Source: Phycisphaerae bacterium
GTDB taxonomy: Bacteria > Planctomycetota > Phycisphaerae > Phycisphaerales > SM1A02
Assembly: GCA_002683195.1 (NCBI GenBank)
Contig: NYSW01000063.1
Coordinates: 27,036 to 91,035 of the forward strand
Length of the DNA stretch: 64,000 nucleotides
Direction of reading: 5' to 3'
Shown here: piece by piece, positions 24,424 through 32,767 of the stretch
Layout: every line of letters begins with the position of its first letter
Position numbering within the stretch: position 1 is the first letter of the stretch
Notes under the pieces: generated by a model
What the model was told of the DNA's origin: nothing
The model's input: only the letters and a program-made list of their open reading frames with translations
The model's database searches: none
Made by a program: the position numbers and the translations under genes

Positions 24424-24536
24424 GAGTGCATTCCCTGCGAGAGTTGGCGCCTGGTTGGCGCGGATCGTTTCGAATGAGATTCCGGCCGAGTTGGCTCGGA
24501 ACAGCTACGTATGAGACCCGATCAGGTCCGTGGCCG

Positions 24537-26513
24537 TCAAGGCGCCCCGCCTCCGAGTTTCAGAAGATCCCCCCGGGGGGCGAGGGAACGCCACTGTGTG
24601 TGGTACGAGCGGTCATTGTCGGCGGTTTCCAACTGGATACCCGTGGCGGCCGCGGGATCAAGGTCCGGAACGACGATTTGAAGCCGATGAGTCGGTGATT
24701 CCGTCGGGCCGCTGGTTCGCCACCGGGCGGCCCGGGGCGACCGGGCGATCACGCCGCCCTTGGAATCGATTTCGACCAGCGTGGTGGACGCTTCGTCGTC
24801 GCCGGGTCGGGCCGCGTCGGGGGGTTCACACAGGAAAGTCCGTCGCCCGGCCTCGGTCTGAATCGTGAGTACGAACAGATCTCCGGCCGGGTTCCGTCTG
24901 GATTTGATGGTCGACGCCTCCGAGGCGCCGTCGTCGACCAGCAGATCGTCGAACAGCATCAACTCGACTTCGAGCCGCGGTCGGCCATCGACGTCGATGG
25001 ACCGGGTGGTCATCGAACCGAGTGCCTCCCGTTCCTCGTAGACCGAATGCGACCAGGCGGCGATGGGCCAGTCTGGAAAACCGTCGGTGGCGTCGGGATC
25101 TTCGCGACTCACCGAGACCCGACGTGGAAGCACGATGGGAACCATGCGCTTCTGGGAATCCTCGAAGTGAAGCGTCACCCGGACTTCGGGCGGGGGCGGG
25201 GGTGTCTTCGTGGCGGACGCGACGAAGTGCAGGGGGATGGAACGGGAGGCGTTGGCTTCGATGAGCATCGACTCCACGGGCGTGAGTTGAAAGGGACCGT
25301 CCAGATCGGTGGTCGCCGGATTGGCGATGTCGTACTCCGTCCTCGCCACGAAGGCGTGGCCTTCCACCAGCCAGGGCTCGGGGGCGGTGGCCGGTTCGAC
25401 GGTCACTCGAATCGGCCGGTCGAGTGGATTGCGGACCTCGAGTGACACGGTGGCGTCGACCGCGCCTCGCCAGGGGTCGGGAAGTGTTCCCGTGATTCTC
25501 GCCGTGCCGCCGGACTTGAGGCGGTAGGCCCGGTCCTGATCTTCCCGCACGACGAAATCGTCTGGAAGCATCACGCCGGCGGGAAGATGTCGAATGTGAA
25601 TGTCGTCCCCCGGACCCAGATCAAGAAGCGTCAGGTGGTTGAACTGGCCGGTGAGCGGATGCTGATCGATGGCGCCGCCGCAGACGCCGAGCAGGTGATA
25701 TTCGATTCCGTCCTGGTCGTCGTCTCGATGCAGGGCGTGGAAATGCCCGGCAATCACCGCGTCGACTCCGTTGTCGACCAGCATGGGATGGACCCGCTCA
25801 TCCCATCGCACGTCCTTGTATCGCCAGAGCGGGCGGTGCATCAGAAGGACGATCGGTCGATCCGTGGGGGCGGCACCAAGGACCTGCTCCAACCAGTTGA
25901 CCTGTCGGTCGGAGATGTCGACCTCGCCGCCGTCCAGGTTTTCGTCGCTGAACAACACCACGACGGTGCCGTGCTCCAGCGTCACCGCGTAGTGGAGAGG
26001 ACCGAATCGACTTCGGTATCGATCCATGAATCGCTGGTCGTTCGAATCGCGGGCTCCCGAAATCACGTCGTGATTTCCGGCGGTCGGCCAGAACTCGGCG
26101 TCGAGCCGATTGACGAGCGACAGATAGTCATCGACCTCCGCTTCCCAGGTCGCGGGGTCCCGGGTGTATCCCTGCACCAGATCACCGACGCAGAAGACCG
26201 CATCGGGTTTCAGAAGATCGAGATCCGAGATCGCCCGGGCGAGGTGAGGCAGGCCCCAGTCCTCACCGGTGGTGCGGTCCGGGAGGATTCCGATGATCGT
26301 GCGATCGGTGGTCGGTGCCGCGGACACGACCTGGCCGTTGATCGCCCTGCCCTCGGAATCGACCTCGAACCGGCCTCGCTCGAGGACCTTGGTCCGTTCA
26401 TCAGGCACTGGGGGGTTCTGGGCCGTGGCCGGCATCAGGTTTGGAAGGCCGAGCGTGAGCAGAAGGGTGGCGGCCTGAAAGCGGTACGGGTTGGAAGGGC
26501 GGGGGCGACTCAT
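24537..26513 (-). CDS. Secreted calcineurin-like metallophosphoesterase
   Basis: The 658-residue protein has a signal peptide (cleavage near ATA-QN, about residue 32) and a metallophosphoesterase domain with GDLVQGY, TAGNHDVISG, LLMHRPLWR and AGHFHAL, the conserved metal ligands of the calcineurin fold. The region after about residue 330 is beta-rich and probably carries C-terminal Ig-like or sugar-binding domains. GGAG lies upstream of the ATG at 26513. Likely exported to the periplasm; the substrate (phosphoester or nucleotide) is unknown. Confidence 0.88.
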   Translation of the reverse strand: MSRPRPSNPYRFQAATLLLTLGLPNLMPATAQNPPVPDERTKVLERGRFEVDSEGRAINGQVVSAAPTTDRTIIGILPDRTTGEDWGLPHLARAISDLDLLKPDAVFCVGDLVQGYTRDPATWEAEVDDYLSLVNRLDAEFWPTAGNHDVISGARDSNDQRFMDRYRSRFGPLHYAVTLEHGTVVVLFSDENLDGGEVDISDRQVNWLEQVLGAAPTDRPIVLLMHRPLWRYKDVRWDERVHPMLVDNGVDAVIAGHFHALHRDDDQDGIEYHLLGVCGGAIDQHPLTGQFNHLTLLDLGPGDDIHIRHLPAGVMLPDDFVVREDQDRAYRLKSGGTARITGTLPDPWRGAVDATVSLEVRNPLDRPIRVTVEPATAPEPWLVEGHAFVARTEYDIANPATTDLDGPFQLTPVESMLIEANASRSIPLHFVASATKTPPPPPEVRVTLHFEDSQKRMVPIVLPRRVSVSREDPDATDGFPDWPIAAWSHSVYEEREALGSMTTRSIDVDGRPRLEVELMLFDDLLVDDGASEASTIKSRRNPAGDLFVLTIQTEAGRRTFLCEPPDAARPGDDEASTTLVEIDSKGGVIARSPRAARWRTSGPTESPTHRLQIVVPDLDPAAATGIQLETADNDRSYHTQWRSLAPRGDLLKLGGGAP

Positions 26514-26586
26514 GGGGGGGGCTCCAGCGTTCGGGTCGTCGCATTGTGCCCGCTTTCACGGGAAACCGACACTCGCAAAACCGGCA

Positions 26587-26615
26587 CCGCCGCATCGGCG
26601 AGGCCGACGCGGCGG
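26587..26615 (-). terminator. Hairpin downstream of the glycosyltransferase-like gene
   Basis: Two 13-base arms with one mismatch and a GAG loop. On the minus strand the hairpin is followed shortly by TTTT (CCGGTTTTGC), consistent with termination after the gene ending at 26791. Confidence 0.6.
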
Positions 26616-26790
26616 AGCGGAGAAGGAGAGAGATTTCAAGAAACGATTCGCACTTGTTTCCCGTCGAGTTCCCGTCGACCCCTCTAGTAGTCGTGGTTGG
26701 GCTCGACGGTTCGTCCACGGCGTGGTTTTCAAGCAGAAAATTCGGGGGCCGCGGGCACGCATCGAGTTATCGGCGTTTCTAGGGCCTCAA

Positions 26791-27870
26791 TCAGGAATGG
26801 CCGATCGGTGTCGCATCGCCATGCACGATCGTTTCCAGAACCGCCGCCCACCGAGGCGCGACTTTCGAGACCAGCGAGTCGCGAGCGTGCGTGGCCGAAG
26901 CCAGGGAGGGGGCATGGAGCAGTGCCTGTCGGGTCGCCTCTCGCCAGACGCCGGATTGTCGAGACTCGGTCGGGGTGAGCAGTCGATCTCCCGAGGCTTC
27001 GCTGCGGTCATCACGAAGGCGATCATTGGCGCCGATGACCACACCGCCGCTGATTCTGGCCTGAAGCTCGATGCTGCGAATCGCTCGATCACGATCGGGG
27101 GCGAGAATCACGTCGGCACCCGACAGCAGGGGACGCATGTGGTCCGTGTGATCGAAGGAACTCATTCGGTCCGCCATGGGTGTTCCTCGCAATCGACGCC
27201 AGATGATGGCGTCCTTCTGGCCCAGGCCGATTCCCAGCGCGAGATGTTGCATTTCAGGAAGGGTGCCTCCCGGGCCGGCGAGGCCGTCGATCATGGCTTT
27301 CCAGGCGTTCAGGTCACCCACGGGGCCGAGGGCGACGAGCAGGCCGCGGTCTCGATCATGGGGCGGGCGGATGCGTGGCACGGGGATCGGCAGGCTGGTG
27401 GTTCGATCATCGCCGATCCTGCGGGCGGCTCGCACCCGAAGTTGTTCGGTCGCCGCGATCACCGTGAGTGATGGAATCCGAATCGCTGCGTCGACTTCCC
27501 GCCGATCACGAACCTCGGCGACCAACGGAATCTGGAGCTGCTCTGCCGCGGTGGCGGCCAATGCGAAACTCCCGCGGCCGCAGGCGACGATCACATCGGG
27601 GTGTCCGAAACCGGTTTCTTCGATTCGATCCAGGACCGCGGCGGCGAGTCGTCGCCGAATCCAGAATGGCAGGTCCATCGGGGCCTGCATGGTCGGGATC
27701 GGTCCTTCGATCGTCTCCGGTGATTCGCTCGAATCCTCATCTGTGAGCGGCGCCAGCACCAGCGTCGGCCGAACCCCGTCCGCGGCGAGTCCGACCGCAA
27801 GTCGAGAAAAGGCGACCTTCTCCTCGCGGCGTCGCTCGCGGTCGAGAAACATGGCGACTCGGACGGTCAA
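26791..27870 (-). CDS. Probable glycosyltransferase-like protein
   Basis: The 359-residue protein resembles the GT-B fold of group 1 glycosyltransferases: an N-terminal Rossmann half (VAMFLDRERRREEKVAFSRLAVGLAADGVRPTLVL), a middle turn IPLVAEVRDRREV, and a C-terminal half with VIAATEQLRVRAARRIGDD and SGADVILAPDRDRAIRSIELQARISGGVVIGAND, which resembles the sugar-nucleotide-binding end with its E-x7-E-like region. The acceptor and donor are unknown. The TTG start shares TTGA with the upstream thioesterase stop and has GGGGGAG 8 bases upstream; an ATG at 27852 has no site. Confidence 0.65.
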   Translation of the reverse strand: MTVRVAMFLDRERRREEKVAFSRLAVGLAADGVRPTLVLAPLTDEDSSESPETIEGPIPTMQAPMDLPFWIRRRLAAAVLDRIEETGFGHPDVIVACGRGSFALAATAAEQLQIPLVAEVRDRREVDAAIRIPSLTVIAATEQLRVRAARRIGDDRTTSLPIPVPRIRPPHDRDRGLLVALGPVGDLNAWKAMIDGLAGPGGTLPEMQHLALGIGLGQKDAIIWRRLRGTPMADRMSSFDHTDHMRPLLSGADVILAPDRDRAIRSIELQARISGGVVIGANDRLRDDRSEASGDRLLTPTESRQSGVWREATRQALLHAPSLASATHARDSLVSKVAPRWAAVLETIVHGDATPIGHS

Positions 27871-28406
27871 GAGGGTTGCTCCCCCAGGGAATCCCCGGCG
27901 GAATCCCCGGCGGAATCCCCGGCGGAATCACGGACCGGGAACGCCGCTCGCATTTCTGGTGGGATCCGGGCCGGCCGTCGGGAGGTCAGATTCACGAAAG
28001 CCCAGCGGGTCGCCGCGAAGCAGATGAGCCGTTGGTCGGCGGATCTCATGATCGCGGTGTTTCGCCGCACCGTGGTGCGAGTCCAGGTATCGAGCCAGGT
28101 GGCCACCAGCAATTCGTCACCGCTGAATGCTTCACCCCGGTAGTCGATCTCATGCCGGGCCACGAACCACATTCGATCGCTGGCGAGCATTCGCGGGCGA
28201 GTGAAGCCCGCCGCGTCGGTGGCAAGTTCCGCGATTCGATCGATCCACCGGACGTACTCGGCGTTGTTCACATGAGGAACGCCGCGGCTGATCCCATCGT
28301 CTCCGACTCGAATCGTGGCGGTGAACGCTTCCGGCCCGGGCTCGATGCCGGTGGCAACGAAACTCGATGCGGGAAGGGCCGCGGCCTTGAATTCGGTCTG
28401 GATCAT
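27867..28406 (-). CDS. Acyl-CoA thioesterase (hot-dog fold)
   Basis: The 179-residue protein resembles the 4-hydroxybenzoyl-CoA thioesterase/YbgC group: GVPHVNNAEYVRWIDRIAELAT, RHEIDYRGEAFSGDELLVATWLDTWTRTTVRRNTAIM and the hot-dog strand-helix order. The usual catalytic Asp of YbgC is replaced by Asn in HVNNAEY, as in several related families. The C-terminal tail carries four copies of DSAG-like residues encoded by a 12-base tandem repeat. The ATG shares ATGA with the upstream DUF971 stop. Confidence 0.75.
   Translation of the reverse strand: MIQTEFKAAALPASSFVATGIEPGPEAFTATIRVGDDGISRGVPHVNNAEYVRWIDRIAELATDAAGFTRPRMLASDRMWFVARHEIDYRGEAFSGDELLVATWLDTWTRTTVRRNTAIMRSADQRLICFAATRWAFVNLTSRRPARIPPEMRAAFPVRDSAGDSAGDSAGDSLGEQPS
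27888..27935. repeat. 12-base tandem repeat inside the thioesterase gene
   Basis: Three perfect copies of GGAATCCCCGGC plus a fourth copy with changes. The unit is in frame and adds DSAG-type residues at the protein end, so copy number changes would only lengthen the tail. Confidence 0.85.
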
Positions 28407-28753
28407 TCCGTGGCCTCGTCGGAACCGGGCTCCTGATTCCGCCCCGGCTCGATCTCTCGGAGGTACTGCCACGAGTAGATGCCGGAGCTGTGGCCATCGC
28501 TGAAACGGATTCGGATGGCGTAATTGCCGACCGGCTCGATCGCGGTGGCGGTCAGAGGGCCCGAGGCGGCCGAGGCCGGAAGGACGGTCAGGGGATTGGC
28601 GTCCATCTCCTTGCGGAGTTCCCGCGCGTCCGCGGAGGGGCTCATGCGGCGCAACCAGGCGATCGGATAGTGGATCCGGCGTCCATCGGTCCATTCGACG
28701 TCAAGGCCGCGGTCGCGTTCGAGGTGCAGATGGCGGGGTGGCTGGTCATCCAT
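28403..28753 (-). CDS. DUF971 domain protein
   Basis: The 116-residue protein has the DUF971 pattern: LDVEWTDGRRIHYPIAWLRRMSP at the start and VGNYAIRIRFSDGHSSGIYSWQYLREIEP in the second half. This small domain also forms the N-terminus of gamma-butyrobetaine hydroxylase, and free-standing copies occur in operons for iron-sulfur or cofactor proteins. The function here is unknown. The Cys pair of some family members (for example CPCAxC) is not present. It is the first gene of the operon with the thioesterase and glycosyltransferase-like genes, with TAGCAT 7 bases before the ATG. Confidence 0.85.
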   Translation of the reverse strand: MDDQPPRHLHLERDRGLDVEWTDGRRIHYPIAWLRRMSPSADARELRKEMDANPLTVLPASAASGPLTATAIEPVGNYAIRIRFSDGHSSGIYSWQYLREIEPGRNQEPGSDEATE

Positions 28754-28760
28754 CGCCCTG

Positions 28761-28766
28761 ATGCTA
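28761..28766 (-). promoter_or_regulatory. -10 element of leaderless type (DUF971 operon)
   Basis: TAGCAT on the minus strand ends 7 bases before the ATG. Confidence 0.55.
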
Positions 28767-28808
28767 CCGATCTCGGAGGTCGCGTGGCTGATCCGGTCCC
28801 GACCTCCG

Positions 28809-28814
28809 TACACT
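28809..28814 (+). promoter_or_regulatory. -10 element of leaderless type (pyrF operon)
   Basis: TACACT ends 7 bases before the pyrF ATG. It lies in the 68-base gap shared with the divergent DUF971 operon. Confidence 0.55.
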
Positions 28815-28821
28815 GCGAACC

Positions 28822-29688
28822 ATGAACCATGATCCGTACCTGCCAGGGGCCAGGCTGGCCGAGCGACTCAAGGCGGCGACCGCACCCGTCTGTGTGGGGC
28901 TCGACCCGGTGGCCGATCGCCTGCCCACGAGCCTGCAAGACACCGATCCGGTTTCCGGAATCGAGTCCTTCTCTCGCGGAGTCCTCGACGCCGTGGCTGG
29001 TGTGGTGCCGTGCGTCAAGGTCCAGTCGGCCTGCTTTGAACGCTACGGCCATGCGGGGGTGGCGGCCCTGGAGCGAGTGGTTCGAGCCGCGGTTGATGCC
29101 GGGTTTGAAACCATTCTCGATGCCAAACGCGGGGACATCGGGGTTTCAGCCAGGCACTACGCGGTCTCCACCGCGGACACGGGCTGCCAGTGGGTGACCC
29201 TCAATGGGTACCTCGGAGAAGACGGGATTCTTCCCTTTCTGGAACGTGGTCTCGGCGTGTTCGTGCTGGTTCGTACTTCCAATCCATCCGGAGACGAGAT
29301 TCAGTCTCCGGCCTGTGGAGACGGCACGGTCGCCTCCCTCGTGGGTGGCATGGTTGCCAGGCTCGGAGGTGATCCGGCCCCGGGTTCGACCGCTTCGGTC
29401 GGCGCGGTGGTCGGTGCGACCAAGCCCGAGGCCGCGGCGGCGCTCCGGAACGTCATGCCCCGGACACCGTTTCTGCTGCCCGGCTACGGGGCGCAGGGCG
29501 GCGGGCCGGAAGGTGTTCAAGCGGCGATGGATGTCGAGGGTGGCGGCGTGCTGGTGACCGCGAGTCGATCCATCATTCAAGCGTGGTACGGCTCCGGCGA
29601 TGATCGGAACTGGACTGGAACGGTGGCCACCGCGGCGGAGGACTTCGTGTCCGACATCGCGGCGGTGGTCGGGGAGCGATTGGTCTGA
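28822..29688 (+). CDS. pyrF: Orotidine 5'-phosphate decarboxylase, long type
   Basis: PyrF converts OMP to UMP, the last step of UMP synthesis. The 288-residue protein is the longer type 2 form: CVGLDPVADRLP near the start, the catalytic LDAKRGDIGVSARHY, then VTLNGYLGEDGILPFLERG and LLPGYGAQGGGPEGVQAAM near the end. It lacks a ribosome site and is preceded by TACACT 7 bases upstream. It is the first gene of a run in which the next four genes overlap one another (solute-binding protein, pyk, cinA, folK). Confidence 0.95.
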   Translation: MNHDPYLPGARLAERLKAATAPVCVGLDPVADRLPTSLQDTDPVSGIESFSRGVLDAVAGVVPCVKVQSACFERYGHAGVAALERVVRAAVDAGFETILDAKRGDIGVSARHYAVSTADTGCQWVTLNGYLGEDGILPFLERGLGVFVLVRTSNPSGDEIQSPACGDGTVASLVGGMVARLGGDPAPGSTASVGAVVGATKPEAAAALRNVMPRTPFLLPGYGAQGGGPEGVQAAMDVEGGGVLVTASRSIIQAWYGSGDDRNWTGTVATAAEDFVSDIAAVVGERLV

Positions 29689-31271
29689 TGATGAAATATC
29701 TTCCCATTCTTTTTCTGCTGCTTCTGCTGGCTGCTCCATTCACCTTCGAGCGGCGAGGCGAGCAGCCCGATCCGGACGCTCGTCGTCTGGTGATCGTCAC
29801 CCCGCACAACGAGCAGATTCGAGATGAATTCGCCCGAGCCTTCGAGGCGTGGTCACTGGCGAAATATCAGGAACCGGTTTCGGTGGTGTGGAGCACGCCG
29901 GGAGGCACCAGCGAGATTCGGAAACTTCTCGTCTCGGAATACACCGCGGCGCTCGAGGACGGAATCAAGGCCGGCGGTAACGCCGATCTGATGTGGGGAG
30001 GCGGTTCCTACGAATTCACCGAACTTTCCAAGCCCATTTCGGCGACGGTCGACGGGGTGGAACGCACCACCCGCGTGCTCGAGCCGATGGAGCTGGGTGA
30101 CGACTATCTGGCCTCGGTCTACGGCGACGGGCAGATCGCCGGTGATCGACTCTTCGATCAGGACCACCGCTGGTTCGGGACCGCCTTGTCAAGCTTCGGG
30201 ATCGTGTTCAATCGAGACCTGATCCGGCAGCTCGAGGTGGAGGAACCGAAGACCTGGCAGGACCTTGCCAATCCTGCATATCGCTCCTGGCTGACGATGG
30301 TCGATCCCGGGATGAGCGGCTCGGTCACCACCGCGTTCGACGCGATCCTGCAGCGGCGGGGTTGGACGGACGGCTGGCGGATTCTCCGACGACTCGCCGC
30401 GAATGCTCGGAGTTTCGCCGGCAGCAGCACCAAGGGGCCGCTGGACGTGGCGTCCGGCGAAGCCGCGGCCGCGATCTGCATCGACTTCTACGGTCGCTAC
30501 GAGGCGCAACGAACCCGGGACGCGGCGATTCGTGCCGGTCTTGAAGGCCCCGACGCCATCGGCCGCATCGGATACGTGAGTCCCCCGGGCGAGACGGTCA
30601 TCGATCCTGATCCGATCGGCATGCTCACCGGTGCGAACGATCCGGAACTGGCCCGCCGATTCATCGAATTCGTACTCAGCGTCGACGGGCAGGCACTCTG
30701 GCAGTTCCCGGTGGCGACCGAGGAACTCGGACCTCGGCAATTCGAACTCCGGCGACTTCCGGTCCGACGGGATATCTATCGCGACTACTTCGATCGATTC
30801 GTGGACAAGGTGAATCCCTGGGAGATCGCGACTCCGGTCGAGATCCCCAACCGGGCGATGCGTTCCTTCATCTCCCCGCTCTTCCGGGGGCTTGCGTTGG
30901 ATCAGCCCGAAGCGCTGCGCGAGGCCTGGATGACGATCACCGAGCATCCGGGGTATCCCGACGACCAAGGACCACTGGTGGTCGCCGCCGACGTCAGCGA
31001 CCCTGAACTCAAGGCGATGCTCGAGGCGTTCGATGCGATGCCGACCGTCCCCGGGCCCGATGGCGAGCCGCTCGATCTGGGGGATCCCGCCGCCCTGGCG
31101 GGGATCAAGGCTGGCTGGCTCCGGGGCGGTTTCGATGACGCCGGACTCTGGCATTCGGATGCCGATCCGGCAGAGATCCTCCGGCGAATCGTTCGCCGTC
31201 AGGCGGGAGCCCACTATGCGGCGATCTCCGACGGATCGATCGAGGCCGAATTCAAGGGGACGTCTCCGTGA
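29688..31271 (+). CDS. Extracellular solute-binding protein (iron(III)/polyamine type)
   Basis: The 527-residue protein has a short hydrophobic signal segment (MMKYLPILFLLLLLAAPFTF) and a periplasmic binding protein type 2 fold similar to Fe(III)- or polyamine-binding proteins: LVIVTPHNEQIRDEFARAFEAW, VVWSTPGGTSEIRKLLVSEY, LMWGGGSYEF and FIEFVLSVDGQALWQFPVATEEL. The C-terminal third is longer than usual. No permease or ATPase gene is nearby, so the transporter partner is elsewhere or the protein has another role. The start shares ATGATG with the pyrF stop. Confidence 0.8.
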   Translation: MMKYLPILFLLLLLAAPFTFERRGEQPDPDARRLVIVTPHNEQIRDEFARAFEAWSLAKYQEPVSVVWSTPGGTSEIRKLLVSEYTAALEDGIKAGGNADLMWGGGSYEFTELSKPISATVDGVERTTRVLEPMELGDDYLASVYGDGQIAGDRLFDQDHRWFGTALSSFGIVFNRDLIRQLEVEEPKTWQDLANPAYRSWLTMVDPGMSGSVTTAFDAILQRRGWTDGWRILRRLAANARSFAGSSTKGPLDVASGEAAAAICIDFYGRYEAQRTRDAAIRAGLEGPDAIGRIGYVSPPGETVIDPDPIGMLTGANDPELARRFIEFVLSVDGQALWQFPVATEELGPRQFELRRLPVRRDIYRDYFDRFVDKVNPWEIATPVEIPNRAMRSFISPLFRGLALDQPEALREAWMTITEHPGYPDDQGPLVVAADVSDPELKAMLEAFDAMPTVPGPDGEPLDLGDPAALAGIKAGWLRGGFDDAGLWHSDADPAEILRRIVRRQAGAHYAAISDGSIEAEFKGTSP

Positions 31272-32767
31272 GCTCCGCTCCGCCCACGCGAACCCAAGTG
31301 GTCGCCACGGTTGGGCCGACCAGTCGGGATCCGGTGGTGCTCCGCCGGATCATCGAGGCGGGGGCAGGCGTGCTGCGTCTGAACCTGAGCCACGGGGTGC
31401 TCGACGAACATCTGGAGACGGTGAGCGAGATTCGCCGCCTGGAGACGGCGGTCGGAGTTCCGATCGCCGTGATGGCCGACCTCCCCGGTCCGAAGATCCG
31501 GGTCGCAAGGGCCACGTCTTTCGAACTCGCCGAGGGCGCCATCGTCGATCTGGTCGAGCGGGATGCGATCCATCGAAGCGATGAGATCGTGATCGGGATC
31601 GACGTCGACGACGTGCTTCCGGCGATCTCCGTCGGGCATCGCGTGCTTCTGGACGATGGGAACGTCCGATTGCTGGCGGTGGAGATCGGAGGTACGGAAA
31701 GTGGTGGACCTCGAGTCCGTTGCACGGTGACGTCCGGCGGCACGATTCGCACGCGGGTCGGGGTGAATGTTCCCGACAGTGATCCGGACCTTCCGGCGGT
31801 CACCCCCCGAGACCTTGAATTCGCCAGGGCGATGTGCCAGGCCGGGGTGGATCTTCTCGCGGTGAGTTTCGTTCGAGATGGCGACGACCTGCGACGTCTG
31901 CGGGAGGCGCTGCTCGCCACGGATTCCGATGCCTCGATGCCCGGCCTCGTCTCCAAGATCGAACGGCCGGCGGCCATCACGGCGTTGGAGGATGTGATCG
32001 AAGCCAGCGATGCGGTTCTGGTCGCCCGGGGTGATCTGGGAGTCGAACTGGACATCGCTGAAGTCCCGGTCGCTCAAAAGCGGATCGTCGCCGCGTCGAT
32101 CAAGGCCGGTCGGCCGGTGATCGTCGCGACCCAGATGTTGCAGAGCATGATCGAACAGGCGAGCCCGACCCGAGCGGAAGCCACCGACGTGGCGAACGCG
32201 GTCCTCGATGGAGCCGACGCCCTGATGCTCAGCGGCGAAACCGCGATCGGTCGACATCCGACCCTGGCGGTCGAGACGCTTCGTCGCATCGCCCGCCGGA
32301 CCGAAGCCTGGCATCATGAAGTGGCGGTCGAAGACCTGGGTTCGCGGCCGACGCCGCCCCTCGAGGATCCATGGCTTTCGGCGATCGCCGGTGGCGTCCA
32401 TCGCATCGCGGTGGAACTCCCGATTCGAGCGGTTGCGGCCTGGGCCGAAGGCACGCACACCGCCCGGATTCTCAGTCGAGGTGATCTTCGGGTGCCGTTG
32501 GTGGTCTTCACGGACAAGGTCCTGGTCGCACGGCGAATGCGATTGCTCCGAGGTGTGCACCCTTTGCTGGTGGAGCCGGCTTCGACCATGCCCGGGGAAC
32601 GCCAGGCGTTTCTCGTGCAGGCCGGACGGCGGATGATCGAGGCGGGAATGGTGGCGGCTGGGGACACGGCCATCTTCGTACATGGCAGTGGACGGGAGTC
32701 GGCGCGGCCGACTGATGCTCTGGGCGTCTTCACCATCGCGGATCCGGGAGCTTCGAGCCATGGCTGA
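31268..32767 (+). CDS. pyk: Pyruvate kinase
   Basis: Pyk transfers phosphate from phosphoenolpyruvate to ADP in glycolysis. The 499-residue protein shows VVATVGPTSRDP at the start, LRLNLSHG, DLPGPKIRV, the PEP/Mg site DLLAVSFVRDGDDL and VSKIERPAA, the signature VARGDLGVELDIAEVPVAQKRI, and EATDVANAVLDGADALMLSGETAIGRHP. The C-terminal regulatory domain is present. The GTG start shares GTGA with the preceding stop, and the end overlaps cinA by ATGGCTGA. Confidence 0.95.
   Translation: MSSAPPTRTQVVATVGPTSRDPVVLRRIIEAGAGVLRLNLSHGVLDEHLETVSEIRRLETAVGVPIAVMADLPGPKIRVARATSFELAEGAIVDLVERDAIHRSDEIVIGIDVDDVLPAISVGHRVLLDDGNVRLLAVEIGGTESGGPRVRCTVTSGGTIRTRVGVNVPDSDPDLPAVTPRDLEFARAMCQAGVDLLAVSFVRDGDDLRRLREALLATDSDASMPGLVSKIERPAAITALEDVIEASDAVLVARGDLGVELDIAEVPVAQKRIVAASIKAGRPVIVATQMLQSMIEQASPTRAEATDVANAVLDGADALMLSGETAIGRHPTLAVETLRRIARRTEAWHHEVAVEDLGSRPTPPLEDPWLSAIAGGVHRIAVELPIRAVAAWAEGTHTARILSRGDLRVPLVVFTDKVLVARRMRLLRGVHPLLVEPASTMPGERQAFLVQAGRRMIEAGMVAAGDTAIFVHGSGRESARPTDALGVFTIADPGASSHG

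Noticed and set aside
27888..27935. A CRISPR array
   Set aside because: The unit is 12 bases with no spacers and lies in frame inside a gene.
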